A DNA stretch of 64,000 nt from Phytohabitans suffuscus (GTDB lineage Bacteria; Actinomycetota; Actinomycetes; Mycobacteriales; Micromonosporaceae). A program made the position numbers and the translations under genes. Shown here piece by piece: positions 49,570-64,000 of this stretch; positions within the stretch are counted from its first letter, which is position 1, and each line of letters opens with the position of its first letter. The notes beneath the pieces were generated by a model. It had not been told where the DNA came from, made no database searches, and saw nothing but the letters and a program-made list of their open reading frames with translations. The DNA is taken from positions 744,001 through 808,000 of the forward strand of contig NZ_AP022871.1 of assembly GCF_011764565.1 (NCBI RefSeq), given 5' to 3'.

Positions 49570-49986
49570 ATGGCGTCGAGTGCCATGGACGCCGAGGTCA
49601 GCACACCCGAGGAGTACATCGCCACGCTGCCCGAGCCGCGCCGGGGCGAGGTGCGGGTGCTGCACGACCTGATCCGCCGCGAGGCGCCCGAGCTCGAGCC
49701 GCACATGGTGTCGGGCATGGTGGGCTACGGCACCTACCACTACCGCTACGACAGCGGGCGCGAGGGCGACTGGTTCGTGGTCGGGCTGGCCGGGCGGCGG
49801 GCGTACATCTCGCTGTACGTCAGCGCCTCGGACGGCGACCGCTACCTCGCCGAGACCTACCGCGACCGCCTGCCGAAGGCGGACATCGGGCGCAGCTGCG
49901 TGCGGATCAAGCGCCTGGCCGACGTCGACCTGGAGACGGTCGCCCACCTGGTCCGCGCCGGCGCGGCCGCGCACCGCCCCGCCTGA
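49570..49986 (+). CDS. DUF1801 (YdhG-like) protein
   Basis: 138 aa. DUF1801 features: 'TPEEYIATLPEPRRGEVRVL' at the start, 'LEPHMVSGMVGYGTYHYRY' in the middle, 'YISLYVSASDG' and an ending '..CVRIKRLADVDLETV'. Unknown function, distantly related to iron-binding frataxin-like folds. A hairpin follows the stop directly. An ATG 15 bp downstream is an alternative start. Confidence 0.85.
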   Translation: MASSAMDAEVSTPEEYIATLPEPRRGEVRVLHDLIRREAPELEPHMVSGMVGYGTYHYRYDSGREGDWFVVGLAGRRAYISLYVSASDGDRYLAETYRDRLPKADIGRSCVRIKRLADVDLETVAHLVRAGAAAHRPA

Positions 49987-49987
49987 C

Positions 49988-50008
49988 CCACCGCGGACGT
50001 CGCGGTGG
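49988..50008 (+). terminator. Terminator hairpin after DUF1801
   Basis: CCACCGCG-GACGT-CGCGGTGG, a perfect 8-bp stem two bases after the stop, followed by CCCAAGCCTTTTG. The right half resembles the end of repeat R3. Confidence 0.65.
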
Positions 50009-50018
50009 CCCAAGCCTT

Positions 50019-50046
50019 TTGACAGTCCTCGGGTTTGAGCTACATA
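50019..50046 (+). promoter_or_regulatory. Candidate promoter of the LPMO gene
   Basis: TTGACA (50019-50024), a 16-bp spacer and TACATA (50041-50046). This would give a 5' untranslated region of over 200 bases. The rest of 50047-50283 contains no gene. Confidence 0.4.
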
Positions 50047-50283
50047 GACGTGCGGCTATTGCCTCGGATATCGATTCATGGTGCAATGTCGATGCCGGAC
50101 GGCGCAGGGCTGACACGCGCCGTGCCGGTTGCCGGGTCAGGGGCCATGTGAGAGGCGCGCGTGCGTCCGAGATCGGACGGGTGCGTCGAGCCGACCTTTG
50201 CCGCGCTCTCCCGTCTGTATCTCCCCCGAATCCGGTGCGCGCCACCACGCCGCACCGGGCCTTGTACTGAAAGGGAGACCAAG

Positions 50284-51378
50284 GTGAAACTTCTACGCAG
50301 GGCAGCGGCTACCGCCGCCGTCGCTGTGGTGGCCGCCGGCATCATCACGGTGATCACGCCCGGCGCGGCCCAGGCGCACGGCGCCGCGATGGTGCCCGGC
50401 AGCCGTACCTTCCTGTGCTGGAAGGACGGCCTCTCGTCCACCGGCCAGATCATCCCCAACAACCCGGCCTGCCAGGCCGCGGTCGCGCAGGGTGGCGCCA
50501 ACCCGCTGTACAACTGGTTCAGCGTCCTGCGCTCCGACGCGGCCGGCCGCACGACCGGCTTCGTGCCGGACGGGCAGCTCTGCAGCGGCGGCAACACCAC
50601 GTTCTCGGCGTACAACCTGGCGCGCAACGACTGGCCGCTCACCCACCTCACGGCCGGCGCGAACATCGAGTTCCGGTACAGCAACTGGGCGCACCACCCG
50701 GGCACGTTCTACTTCTACGTGACCAACAACAGCTGGAGCCCGACCCGGGCACTGGCCTGGAGCGACCTGGAGTCCACACCGTTCCTGACGGTCACCAACC
50801 CGCCCCAGCGCGGCGCGGTGGGCACCAACGACGGCCACTACTACTTCTCCGGCAACCTGCCGTCGGGTAAGAGCGGCCGCCACATCATCTACTCGCGTTG
50901 GGTCCGCTCGGACAGCGCCGAGAACTTCTTCGGCTGCTCCGACGTCACCTTCGACGGCGGCAACGGCCAGGTCACCGGCATCGGCCCCGGCCAGGGCACC
51001 CAGACGCCCGGCCCGAACCCGACCACGAGCAACCCGGGCCCCAACCCGACCACGTCGAACCCCGGCCCCGGCCCGGGCACCGGCGCCTGCACGGCGACGT
51101 ACCGCTCGGTCGGCTCGTGGAGCGGCGGCTTCCAGGGTGAGGTCACCGTCCGCAACAGCGGCACGGCCAACATCCCCGGCTGGTCCGTCGGCCTGACGCT
51201 CGCCTCCGGCCAGAGCGTCAACAGCCTCTGGAACGGCACGCAGTCCGGCACGGCACCCAACCTGACGGTGCGGAACGCCGGCCACAACGGCGCGCTGAAC
51301 GCGGGCGCGTCGACAACGTTCGGCTTCGTCGCGAACGGACCGAGCACCACGCCGACACTCACCTGTTCGGTCGCATAA
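50284..51378 (+). CDS. Secreted AA10 lytic polysaccharide monooxygenase with CBM2
   Basis: 364 aa. A signal peptide (1-31, ending AQA) leaves His32 as the mature N-terminus, the first half of the copper histidine brace; the second is in 'YSNWAHHPGTF' (H137 or H138). The AA10 domain extends to about 235. A Pro/Thr/Asn/Gly linker (about 240-270) carries a repeated PGPNPTTSN. A CBM2 domain (about 271-364) starts at 'CTATYRSVGSWSGGFQGEVT'. It oxidatively cleaves crystalline cellulose or chitin. The GTG has GGGAG eight bases upstream. Confidence 0.93.
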   Translation: MKLLRRAAATAAVAVVAAGIITVITPGAAQAHGAAMVPGSRTFLCWKDGLSSTGQIIPNNPACQAAVAQGGANPLYNWFSVLRSDAAGRTTGFVPDGQLCSGGNTTFSAYNLARNDWPLTHLTAGANIEFRYSNWAHHPGTFYFYVTNNSWSPTRALAWSDLESTPFLTVTNPPQRGAVGTNDGHYYFSGNLPSGKSGRHIIYSRWVRSDSAENFFGCSDVTFDGGNGQVTGIGPGQGTQTPGPNPTTSNPGPNPTTSNPGPGPGTGACTATYRSVGSWSGGFQGEVTVRNSGTANIPGWSVGLTLASGQSVNSLWNGTQSGTAPNLTVRNAGHNGALNAGASTTFGFVANGPSTTPTLTCSVA

Positions 51379-51395
51379 CCGCAACATCACCACCC

Positions 51396-51428
51396 CGGGC
51401 CCGGCGCCGACTCTCGGCGCCGGGCCCG
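51396..51428 (+). terminator. Strong terminator after the LPMO gene
   Basis: Perfect 15-bp stem CGGGCCCGGCGCCGA with loop CTC, 17 bases after the LPMO stop. No T run, as is usual in high-GC genomes. Confidence 0.75.
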
Positions 51429-51573
51429 CCTTCGTGCACGGCTGTCCCGTACCGCCAACCGGTTGCCTTCCACCGCCGTCGTGGGTTCGTATCGACAGGC
51501 CAGGTCGTCGTCGCGCAAGCTCCGGTAGTTGTGGTTCAGATACCAGCCGGTGTCGAAGGCGTCCCAGGGCTGG

Positions 51574-53501
51574 CTACACCACCATCGATCCCACGGCCGG
51601 CTTGGCGAGGAGGGCGGACTGGTTGCGCTCGATGCCCGGGTCGATCGAGCCGTCCACGAAGACGCCGTACCAGACGCAGAAGACGAGGACCGTCCACACC
51701 TTGCGGGAGTGGTCGGCTTCGCCGCGGCGGTGCTCCTCCAGCAGGTTCCGGGCGTACGCGAGGTCGAGCAGGTCGCCGGCGCCCGAGGTGGCCAGCAGGT
51801 CCCTGGCCCACTCGTACATCTCGCCGCGCAGCCATACCCGGGTGGGTGTGGGGAAGCCGAGCTTGCGGCGGTTGACGATGGGCGGCGGGACCACGCCGTC
51901 CAGCGCGCGGCGCAGCGCGTACTTCGTCGCGTTGGAGCGGGGCGGCAGCTTGAGCTCGACCGGCAGTGTGGACGCGACCTCGAAGACCTCCCTGTCCAGG
52001 AACGGCACGCGCACCTCCAGCGAGTGCGCCATGGAGATCCGGTCGGCCTTGACCAGGATGTCGCCGCGCAGCCAGGTGTGCAGGTCGACGTACTGCATCT
52101 TGGTCACGTCGTCGAGGTCGGCGCACTCGGCGTAGATCGGGGCGGTCACGTCGGTGTACCGCACGGAGCCGTCGTTGCGGCGCATCAGCTCGCGCTTCTC
52201 CGCCTCGGCGAACATCCGCGCGTTGCCGTAGTAGCGGTCCTCGATGCGGGTCGTGCCGCGTTCCAGGAAGCTCTTGCCCTTGACCCCGCGCGGGAGCGCC
52301 CGCGACACCGCGCGCAGGCCGCGCTGCATCGGGTCGGGCAGGCGCTGGAGCGCGTTGAGCGACAGCGGCTCGCGGTAGATCGTGTACCCGCCGAAGAACT
52401 CGTCCGAGCCCTCGCCGGAGAGCACCACCGTGACCTGCTCGGCGGCCTTCTTCGCGACGAAGTAGAGCGGCACCAGCGACGGGTCGGCGACCGGGTCGTC
52501 CAAGTGCCACACGATCTTGGGGAGCGCGTCCATCATGTCCTGCGGGCCGATCACCGTGGGGATCGTGGTGACGCCGAGGTGGCGGGCCGAGTCCTGGGCC
52601 ACGCCGATCTCGGAGTACCCGTCGACGTCGAAGCCGACCGTGAAGGTCAGGATGCTGGGGTTGAACTCGCGGGCCAGCGCCACGATCGCGGTGGAGTCGA
52701 TGCCGCTGGACAGGAACGCCCCGACCGGCACGTCGGCCCGCATGTGCACCCGGACGCTGTCGCGCAGCGTCTCGCGGATCCGGTCGAAGACCTTCTGCTC
52801 GTCGTCGACCGGCGCGGGCTTGAAGACCGGCCGGAACCACCGCTCGACCTCGACCGCACCCCGGGTTTCCAGCGCAGCAGCTCGCCGGAGCCGATGCGCT
52901 GGATCCCCTCGTGGAGGGTGCGCGGCTCGGGCACGTACTGCAGGGTGAGGTAGTGCGAGAGGCTGGCCGTGTCGACCGGGCGCGGGCCGGCCAGCTCCAG
53001 CAGCGCCTTCTTCTCCGACGACAGGTAGAGGCCGTCGGGGCTCTCCAGGTAGTACATGGGCTTGATGCCGAAGTAGTCGCGGGCGCCGAACGCGCGCCGC
53101 TCCTGGCGGTCCCAGATCACGAACGCGAACATGCCGCGCAGCCGGGTCAGCACGCGCTCGCCCCAGAAGTGGTAGCCGGCCACCACGGCCTCGGCGTCGC
53201 CCAGGGTGGCGAAGGCCGCGCCGTGCTCGCGGGCCAGCTCCTCGCGCAGCTCAAGGTAGTTGTAGATCTCGCCGTTGAAGGTCAGCACGTAGCGGCCGTC
53301 GGCGTAGGAGAGCGGCTCGTGGCTCGACTCGACGTCGATGATCGAGAGCCGCTTGTGCGCGAAAACCGCGTCGCCGTCAATGACATCGATGCCGGTCTCG
53401 TCCGGCCCGCGGTGGTGCAGGCACTCCAGCGCGCCCACGATGGCGTCCCGGTGGGCGCCCGCATCGCCCCGGGTGGAAAAGAAAGCCAGAATTCCGCACA
53501 T
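51574..53501 (-). CDS. asnB: Asparagine synthase, glutamine-hydrolysing (frameshifted)
   Basis: About 642 aa. The start MCGILAFF puts the catalytic Cys at position 2 of an N-terminal nucleophile amidotransferase domain ('RLSIIDVESSHEPLSYADGR', 'TFNGEIYNYLELREEL'). The synthetase domain has the ATP loop 'SSGIDSTAIVAL' and 'VVLSGEGSDEFFGGYTIYRE'. The frame breaks at four C (52859-52862); a fifth restores 'LRWKPGGAVEVERWF'. The starting codons before 53501 are not conserved. Confidence 0.88.
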
Positions 53502-53565
53502 ATATACCATTCTGGCACCGGGTAACGTCTGACGCTGGGAATCCGGGATAACGGGAGAGTCAGAG

Positions 53566-55003
53566 ATGAACGAGCAGCCGAAGACCGAGTCGCACGACCC
53601 CGACTACCCGGAGAAGCTCCTGGAGTTCATGCGCGGCGGCTGGCGCGACGACGCCGTGCCGGTGCCCGAGCGGCCCTCGGCGGTCCACCACGCCCGCCGC
53701 CGCGCCGCCCTCTCCGCGGCCTTCCCCGGTGAGACCCTCGTCGTCCCGACCGGCCACGAGCGGGTACGGGCCAACGACAGCAACTTCCCCTTCCGGCCGG
53801 GCAGCGACTTCGCCTGGCTGACCGGCGACTACGACCCGGCAGCGTGCTGGTGCTGCACCCGGGCGGCGACGCGGTCCTCTACACCCGCACCCGCGCGCCC
53901 CGCGACAGCGACGAGTTCTTCCGCAGCCGCGAGGGCGAGCTGTGGCTCGGGCGCCGCCAGACGCTCGGCGAGAAGGCCACCGAGCTGGGCGTCCCGACCG
54001 CTCGCCTGTCCGACCTCTCCCCGCGCTGGCCGGCCTGCCGCCCGGGCGCACCCGGGTGCTGCGCGGCTTCGACCCGCTGGTCGACGCGGCCGTGCGGCCG
54101 TACGACACCGAGGCGGCCGGCACCCGCGACGCCGAGCTGGCCCGGACGATCGCCGAGCTCAAGCTGGTCAAGGACGAGTGGGAGATCGCCCAGCTGCGCG
54201 GCGCCATCGAGGCGACCGTACGCGGCTTCGAGGACGTGGCCCGGGTCCTGCCCGCCGACCGGGGCGTCTCCGAGCGGCTCGTCGAGGGCGTCTTCAACCT
54301 GCGCGCCCGGCACGACGGCAACGGCGTCGGCTACAGCTCGATCGTCGGCGCCGGCGCGCACGGCACGATCCTGCACTGGATCCGCAACCACGGCACGACC
54401 GTGCCGGGCGAGCTGCTGCTGATGGACATGGGCGTGGAAGGGCCCCACCTCTACACCGCCGACGTGACCCGCACCGTCCCGGTCTCCGGCACGTTCACGC
54501 CGCTGCAGCGGCAGGTCTACGACATCGTGTACGCGTCACAGCAGGCCGGCATCGACTCGATCAAGCCGGGCGTCGGCTTCAAGGACGTGCACCGGGCATG
54601 CATGCGGGTGCTCGCCGAGGGCCTGCACGCGCTGGGCGTGCTGCCGGTGAGCGTAGACGAGGCCATGGACAAGGAGTCGACGCTGTACCGCCGCTGGTCG
54701 CTGCACGGCTTCGGGCACATGCTCGGCACCGACGTGCACGACTGCGCGAAGGCCCGCAAGGAGAAGTACCGGGAGGGCGAGCTGGACGAGGGGTACGTGC
54801 TGACCGTCGAGCCCGGCCTCTACTTCCAGCCCGAAGACGACCTGGTACCGGCCGAGCTGCGCGGCATCGGCATCCGGATCGAGGACGACGTGCTGGTCAC
54901 GCCCGAGGGCGCGGTCGTCCTCTCCACCGGCCTGCCGAGGCGGGCCGACGAGGTCGAGGCGTGGCTGGCCGCCCAGCGGGAGGCGGGCCCCCGCCTGCCG
55001 TAG
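53566..55003 (+). CDS. pepP: Xaa-Pro aminopeptidase, M24B (two frameshifts)
   Basis: About 479 aa across two shifts. The N-terminal creatinase-like domain ('SNFPFRPGSDFAWLTGDYDP') is followed by the pita-bread fold with metal ligands in 'MDMGVEGPHLYTADVTRT', 'WSLHGFGHMLGTDVHD', 'TVEPGLYFQP' and 'RIEDDVLVTPEG'. It removes N-terminal residues preceding proline. Breaks: near 53835-53840 (one missing base; GGGC restores 'DPGSVLVLHPGGD') and four C at 54019-54022 (five restore 'LSPALAGLPPGRTRV'). Convergent with the pullulanase gene. Confidence 0.85.
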
Positions 55004-55011
55004 GACGCCGC

Positions 55012-58002
<2,991 letters not shown>

Positions 58003-58187
58003 CCGCGCGCCTCGGGCGTGCCGGCGGGCGTGGCGGGCGGCTCACCGCCGCGTACCGACCTGGAGGTGAGGTCCGGGGTTCGCGTCGAGGACCTCGCCGG
58101 ACACGACGAAGTCGCCGTGCTCACAGGTGAAGGTGGGGGTCGCCACGGGTGTGGTAAACGTTCTGCGAGATACCGCAGGAGGATCGG

Positions 58188-59100
58188 ATGGTCGGATCGG
58201 TGCTTCCCGTCGCCGGTGACGTGGCGGCGGCAGCCGGACGCATCGCGCCGTACGTGCGCCGCACGCCCGTGTACCCCACGGTCGTCGACGGCAGGCCGGT
58301 GACGTTCAAGCTGGAGCAGCTTCAGCTCACCGGCTCGTTCAAGCTTCGTGGCGCGCTGAACGGGCTGCTCTCGGCCGGCCCGGCGGTGCCGGTCGTGACC
58401 GCCTCGGGCGGAAACCACGGCATCGGCGTGGCGACGGCAGCCGCGCTGCTCGGCGTCCGCGCCACCATCTACGTGCCCGAGACCGTGCCGCCGGACAAGG
58501 CCGCCCGCATCGCCGCCACCGGCGCCGGGGTGGTCCGGCACGGCAGCCGGTACGCCGAGGCCGAGGCCGCCGCGAAGGCGTACGCGGAGGGCGAGGGGCT
58601 GCGCTACCTGCCCGCGTACGACCACCCGGACGTGGTCGCCGGCCAGGGCACCGTCGCGCTGGAGATCGCCACCCAGGCCCGGAGTGCGACACGGTCGCGG
58701 TCGCGGTGGGCGGCGGCGGCCTCATCTCCGGCATCGCCCTCGCCTCCCCGCCCGGCACCGCGATCGTCGGCGTGGAGCCGGAGAACTGCGCCTGCCTGCA
58801 CGCCGCGATCGCCGCCGGCGAGCCGGTCGACAGCCCGGTCGACTCGATCGCCGCGTCCGCGCTGGGCGCCACCCGGCTCGGCCGTATCCCGTTCGCCATC
58901 CTCCGCGACGCCAACCTGCACCTGGCCCTGGTCGAGGACAAGCGGATCCTCGCCGCCCGCGACCGCCTGTGGGACGAGTTCCGCCTGGCCGTGGAGCCCG
59001 CGGCGGCGGCCCCGTTCGCCGCCTGGCTGGCCGGCGACGTCCCCGGCGACCACCCCTGCCTGGTCCTCTGCGGGGCCAACGCCCCTGGACGCCCGCCTGA
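58188..59100 (+). CDS. PLP-dependent threonine/serine dehydratase (frameshifted)
   Basis: About 304 aa. 'LTGSFKLRGALNGL' has the PLP lysine (K52), 'VTASGGNHGIGVATAAALLG' is the substrate/phosphate loop and 'AVGGGGLISGIALAS' the second PLP loop. It deaminates Thr or Ser to an oxo-acid. One break is three C at 58678-58680 (four restore 'TQAPECDTVAVAVGG'). A second is likely at four C (59082-59085); five give the short natural end 'CGANAPWTPA' at 59100. AGGAGG lies six bases before the ATG. Confidence 0.8.
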
Positions 59101-59254
59101 CCCGCCACCCAAAGGCGGTATGGCCGGGTGAGCAGGGTAAGCTTGGTCACGGCAACAAGACGGACGTACGGTTTCTAAGGGTTGCCTAACCACGGCGACG
59201 GGCACCCCGGTGCGAAAGACTGGCAGTTGACGACACGGCAGGAGGGAGTACGAC

Positions 59255-62038
<2,784 letters not shown>

Positions 62039-62056
62039 CCTGGGGCGATATGCCCG

Positions 62057-62089
62057 AAGGGCCCGACCGCGACGGCGGTCGGGCCCTTT
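62057..62089 (+). terminator. Intrinsic terminator of acnA
   Basis: A perfect 14-bp stem, AAGGGCCCGACCGC with loop GACG, followed by TTTACTTTC; 18 bases after the acnA stop. Confidence 0.9.
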
Positions 62090-62110
62090 ACTTTCGAGCT
62101 ACCGCGCCGT

Positions 62111-62168
62111 CCGCGGAGGGTGAGGCCGCGGGAGCGACGGTCCGGACCACGGCGGACATCGCGGTAGC
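62111..62168 (+). repeat. 58-bp dispersed repeat R3, copy b
   Basis: Matches 33101-33158 in the same orientation with about six substitutions, many of them transitions. Contains the perfect 10-bp palindrome GGTCCGGACC. The rest of the gap 62169-62335 holds no recognisable feature. Confidence 0.8.
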
Positions 62169-62335
62169 CCAAAATATCCCAAAAGGACAGACCGGCGTCA
62201 CCGCGACCACGGCGATCTCCGGGAATGGATCGCTAGTCCGTTGCGGCGGCAAACACAATCCCATCGAACGCTATGTCTCGTAACAGTAACGATCCATACT
62301 GACCAGCACACTGGCCCTACCCGACGGGGGGCGCG

Positions 62336-62995
62336 ATGTTGCTGAAGCGTTTAACGATCCCGTTCGTCGCGGTCGCGCTGCTTGTCGGAGCATGCGGCGC
62401 CCCCGAATTCGAGTACGTCAAGAACTCCGAGCAGCAGACCTACTTCAAGGTGCCGAACGAGTGGGCGCAGGTCGACCAGGACGCGCTCGACGCCTGGGCG
62501 GTCGAGGAGGAGCCCGACTCGGCCGCCGCCGAGCTGCGCAGCCAGCTGATGTGGACGGTCGCGTACGACGCCGCCGAGGATCCTGACCTGGCCCACATCG
62601 CCAGTACGGCGAGCACCCCGCAGCCGGTCGTCTGGGCCAAGGTCGAGCGGCTCGTGCCCACGGCCGCCGCCGCGATCTCGCTGAACGAGCTGCGCGACAT
62701 GTGGCTGCCGGTCACCGAGGACCGCCGCCAGTTCTTCGAGGAGAACGGCGTCGAGCTGCCCTACTTCGAGCTGCTGCACGACGAGGTGCTCACGCCGGAG
62801 AAGGGCCTGCACGGCGTGCGCGTCGTCTACAACTGGCGGATGCCGGGCCGGCTGCACACGTTCGACATGACCGCGCTGGTCAACGACGACGCGAGCGTGC
62901 GCTACATGCTGCTCGTCCGCTGCACCGCCAGCTGCTACCAGGAGCGCTTCGACGAGTTGCAGAACATCGTCACGTCCTTCACGGTGAGGAGCTGA
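62336..62995 (+). CDS. Putative secreted lipoprotein
   Basis: 219 aa. A short signal with lipobox LVGAC (Cys20), then a soluble acidic domain with 'TYFKVPNEWAQVDQDALDAW' and an ending 'RFDELQNIVTSFTVRS', a layout like PsbP/LpqN-type lipoproteins that carry a single alpha/beta domain. The family is not certain. It ends two bases before the ATG of the AAA ATPase gene, so the two are one operon. Confidence 0.75.
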   Translation: MLLKRLTIPFVAVALLVGACGAPEFEYVKNSEQQTYFKVPNEWAQVDQDALDAWAVEEEPDSAAAELRSQLMWTVAYDAAEDPDLAHIASTASTPQPVVWAKVERLVPTAAAAISLNELRDMWLPVTEDRRQFFEENGVELPYFELLHDEVLTPEKGLHGVRVVYNWRMPGRLHTFDMTALVNDDASVRYMLLVRCTASCYQERFDELQNIVTSFTVRS

Positions 62996-62997
62996 TC

Positions 62998-64000
62998 ATG
63001 GAACAGGACACCGCTCCCGTGGAGGGCCTGCGCCCGCCGGACGAAGGACCGCGTGACGACCGCCGGCCGACCCGCCCCAAGCTGCCGATGTGGGACCGGG
63101 TGAAGTTCATCCTCCTGCTCGCGCTGCTGTGGCTGGTGCTGGTCTGGGCCGCGATGGCCGACAACCCGCTGCTGCCCTTCGACGACGCCGCCCGCGTCCA
63201 GGCGCGGGACTCGGTCTGGATCTTCGTGCTCATCGGGCTCGAGGTGCTCCGGCAGATCCACTTCCTGGTGAGCGAACGGTGGTCCGGCTACCACCACTTC
63301 TGGACGCACCGCGTCTTCGGCGGCGTGGAGCGCGTCTCGCACCGGCGGCTCAGCGACTGGACCCGGTTCCGCATCGCGCGCGCCGTCAAGTGGGTGTTCT
63401 GGATCGTCGTGTTCGCGCTCGTCGCGGGCGCCGCCCTGGACACCTCGCCGTTCCTGGCGCTCTTCCAGGCCCCGGCGCTCCTCTGGCAGTTCCTGCCGTT
63501 GATCGTGCAGATAGTCCTGCTCATGTTCGTGCTGATCCTGCAGTTCGTCGCGCTGTTCTGGTTCCTGTCGCGGGGCGGCATCGAGACCTACTACCCGGAC
63601 GACATCAAGACCCGCTTCACCGACGTCTGGGGCCAGGACCACGTGCTCGACAGGATCCGGGAAAACCTGCTCTTCCTCGAAAAGCCGGACGCGATCGAGG
63701 CCAAGGGAGGCTATGTTCCGGGCGGCATCCTGCTGTGGGGCCCGCCCGGCACCGGAAAGACATTGATGGCCGAGGCGATGGCGGGTGAGACCGGCCGGCC
63801 GTACGTCTTCGTCGATCCGGGCGCCTTCACCAACATGTTCATGGGCGTGGGCATCCTCAAGGTCAAGTCGCTCTTCCGCAAGCTGCGCAAGCTGGCCCTG
63901 CGGTACGGCGGCGTGATCGTCTTCTTCGACGAGGCCGACTCGCTGGGACGCCGCGGCGCGCTCGCCCAGGGTGGGCCGGGTGGCTTCCCGCGCGGCATGC
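62998..64000 (+). CDS. Membrane-anchored AAA family ATPase (3' partial)
   Basis: 334 codons before the window ends. An acidic, Pro-rich cytoplasmic start is followed by about four hydrophobic segments ('FILLLALLWLVLVWAAM', 'VWIFVLIGLEVL', 'WVFWIVVFALVAGAAL', 'LIVQIVLLMFVLILQFVALF'). The AAA domain has Walker A 'GPPGTGKT' (near residue 250) and Walker B 'GVIVFFDEAD'. It resembles FtsH-type AAA domains; whether a protease domain follows cannot be seen. GAGGAG lies eight bases before the ATG. Confidence 0.85.
   Translation, partial: MEQDTAPVEGLRPPDEGPRDDRRPTRPKLPMWDRVKFILLLALLWLVLVWAAMADNPLLPFDDAARVQARDSVWIFVLIGLEVLRQIHFLVSERWSGYHHFWTHRVFGGVERVSHRRLSDWTRFRIARAVKWVFWIVVFALVAGAALDTSPFLALFQAPALLWQFLPLIVQIVLLMFVLILQFVALFWFLSRGGIETYYPDDIKTRFTDVWGQDHVLDRIRENLLFLEKPDAIEAKGGYVPGGILLWGPPGTGKTLMAEAMAGETGRPYVFVDPGAFTNMFMGVGILKVKSLFRKLRKLALRYGGVIVFFDEADSLGRRGALAQGGPGGFPRGM

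Overview
The window is very GC-rich (by eye above 70 %), with GTG/ATG starts and purine-rich ribosome binding sites. It encodes an actinomycete gene set: DUF1707, DUF3097, the fabG-inhA(fabI)-hemH operon order, a MurL-type epimerase, MoxR/DUF58/VWA, YdbS/YdbT-like PH proteins and a CBM2-bearing AA10 polysaccharide monooxygenase. Together these point to Micromonosporaceae. This is mostly ordinary chromosome with a few accessory patches. No tRNA, rRNA, CRISPR array, transposase or phage gene was found.

Layout. 1-6.6 kb: the start of a membrane protein (probably a sensor kinase), a 4-unit 123-bp tandem repeat, DUF1707, a YdjM-like hydrolase, an amidohydrolase, ASCH, YCII, a MobA-like transferase and a small family-A DNA polymerase. 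6.7-16.6 kb: two paralogous NgcEFG-type sugar ABC operons. The first is led by a MurR/RpiR regulator and diverges from a BadF-type GlcNAc kinase; a Fic protein gene lies between the two operons. Both promoter regions carry an AGCGCT-centred LacI-type palindrome. 16.7-20.5 kb: a class III aminotransferase, an unknown gene, and an atypical lower-GC gene ending in an ApeA-like HEPN domain. 20.6-23.2 kb: divergent murD2/murL, the L-glutamate route to UDP-MurNAc-L-Ala-D-Glu. 23.3-23.7 kb: the first palindrome island. 23.8-32.7 kb: PucR regulator, SpoU methyltransferase, SPFH and NfeD proteins, class C serine hydrolase, Rieske lipoprotein, DUF3097. 32.7-33.2 kb: the second repeat island. 33.2-36.5 kb: fabG-fabI-hemH-nagD-like operon. 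36.6-40.7 kb: two-component system, alpha/beta hydrolase, acyltransferase, then a tiny leader ORF and a 24-aa membrane protein. 40.7-41.9 kb: a decayed AbiEi/DUF559-type gene and the third repeat island. 41.9-44.9 kb: MoxR-DUF58-VWA operon. 45.2-50 kb: small zinc protein, PH proteins, PAP2, thioesterase, MBL hydrolase, DUF1801. 50.3-62 kb: LPMO, asparagine synthase, Xaa-Pro peptidase, pullulanase, Ser/Thr dehydratase, aconitase. 62.3-64 kb: a lipoprotein and a membrane-anchored AAA ATPase that runs off the end.

Two window-wide patterns stand out. First, at least fifteen genes or gene parts change frame by one base, nearly always at a C or G run one base too short. The affected genes include apparently essential ones (fabG, hemH, murD2). 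This looks like systematic homopolymer error in the assembly rather than gene decay, and affected genes are annotated across the shift. Second, several families of short, mostly palindromic, non-coding repeats recur in the long intergenic gaps and cluster into islands.

Working together: the Ngc-type importers, GlcNAc kinase, RpiR regulator, LPMO and pullulanase suggest a polysaccharide- and chitin-using soil actinomycete. FabG/FabI serve fatty-acid elongation, HemH serves heme synthesis, and MurD2/MurL serve cell-wall precursor synthesis.
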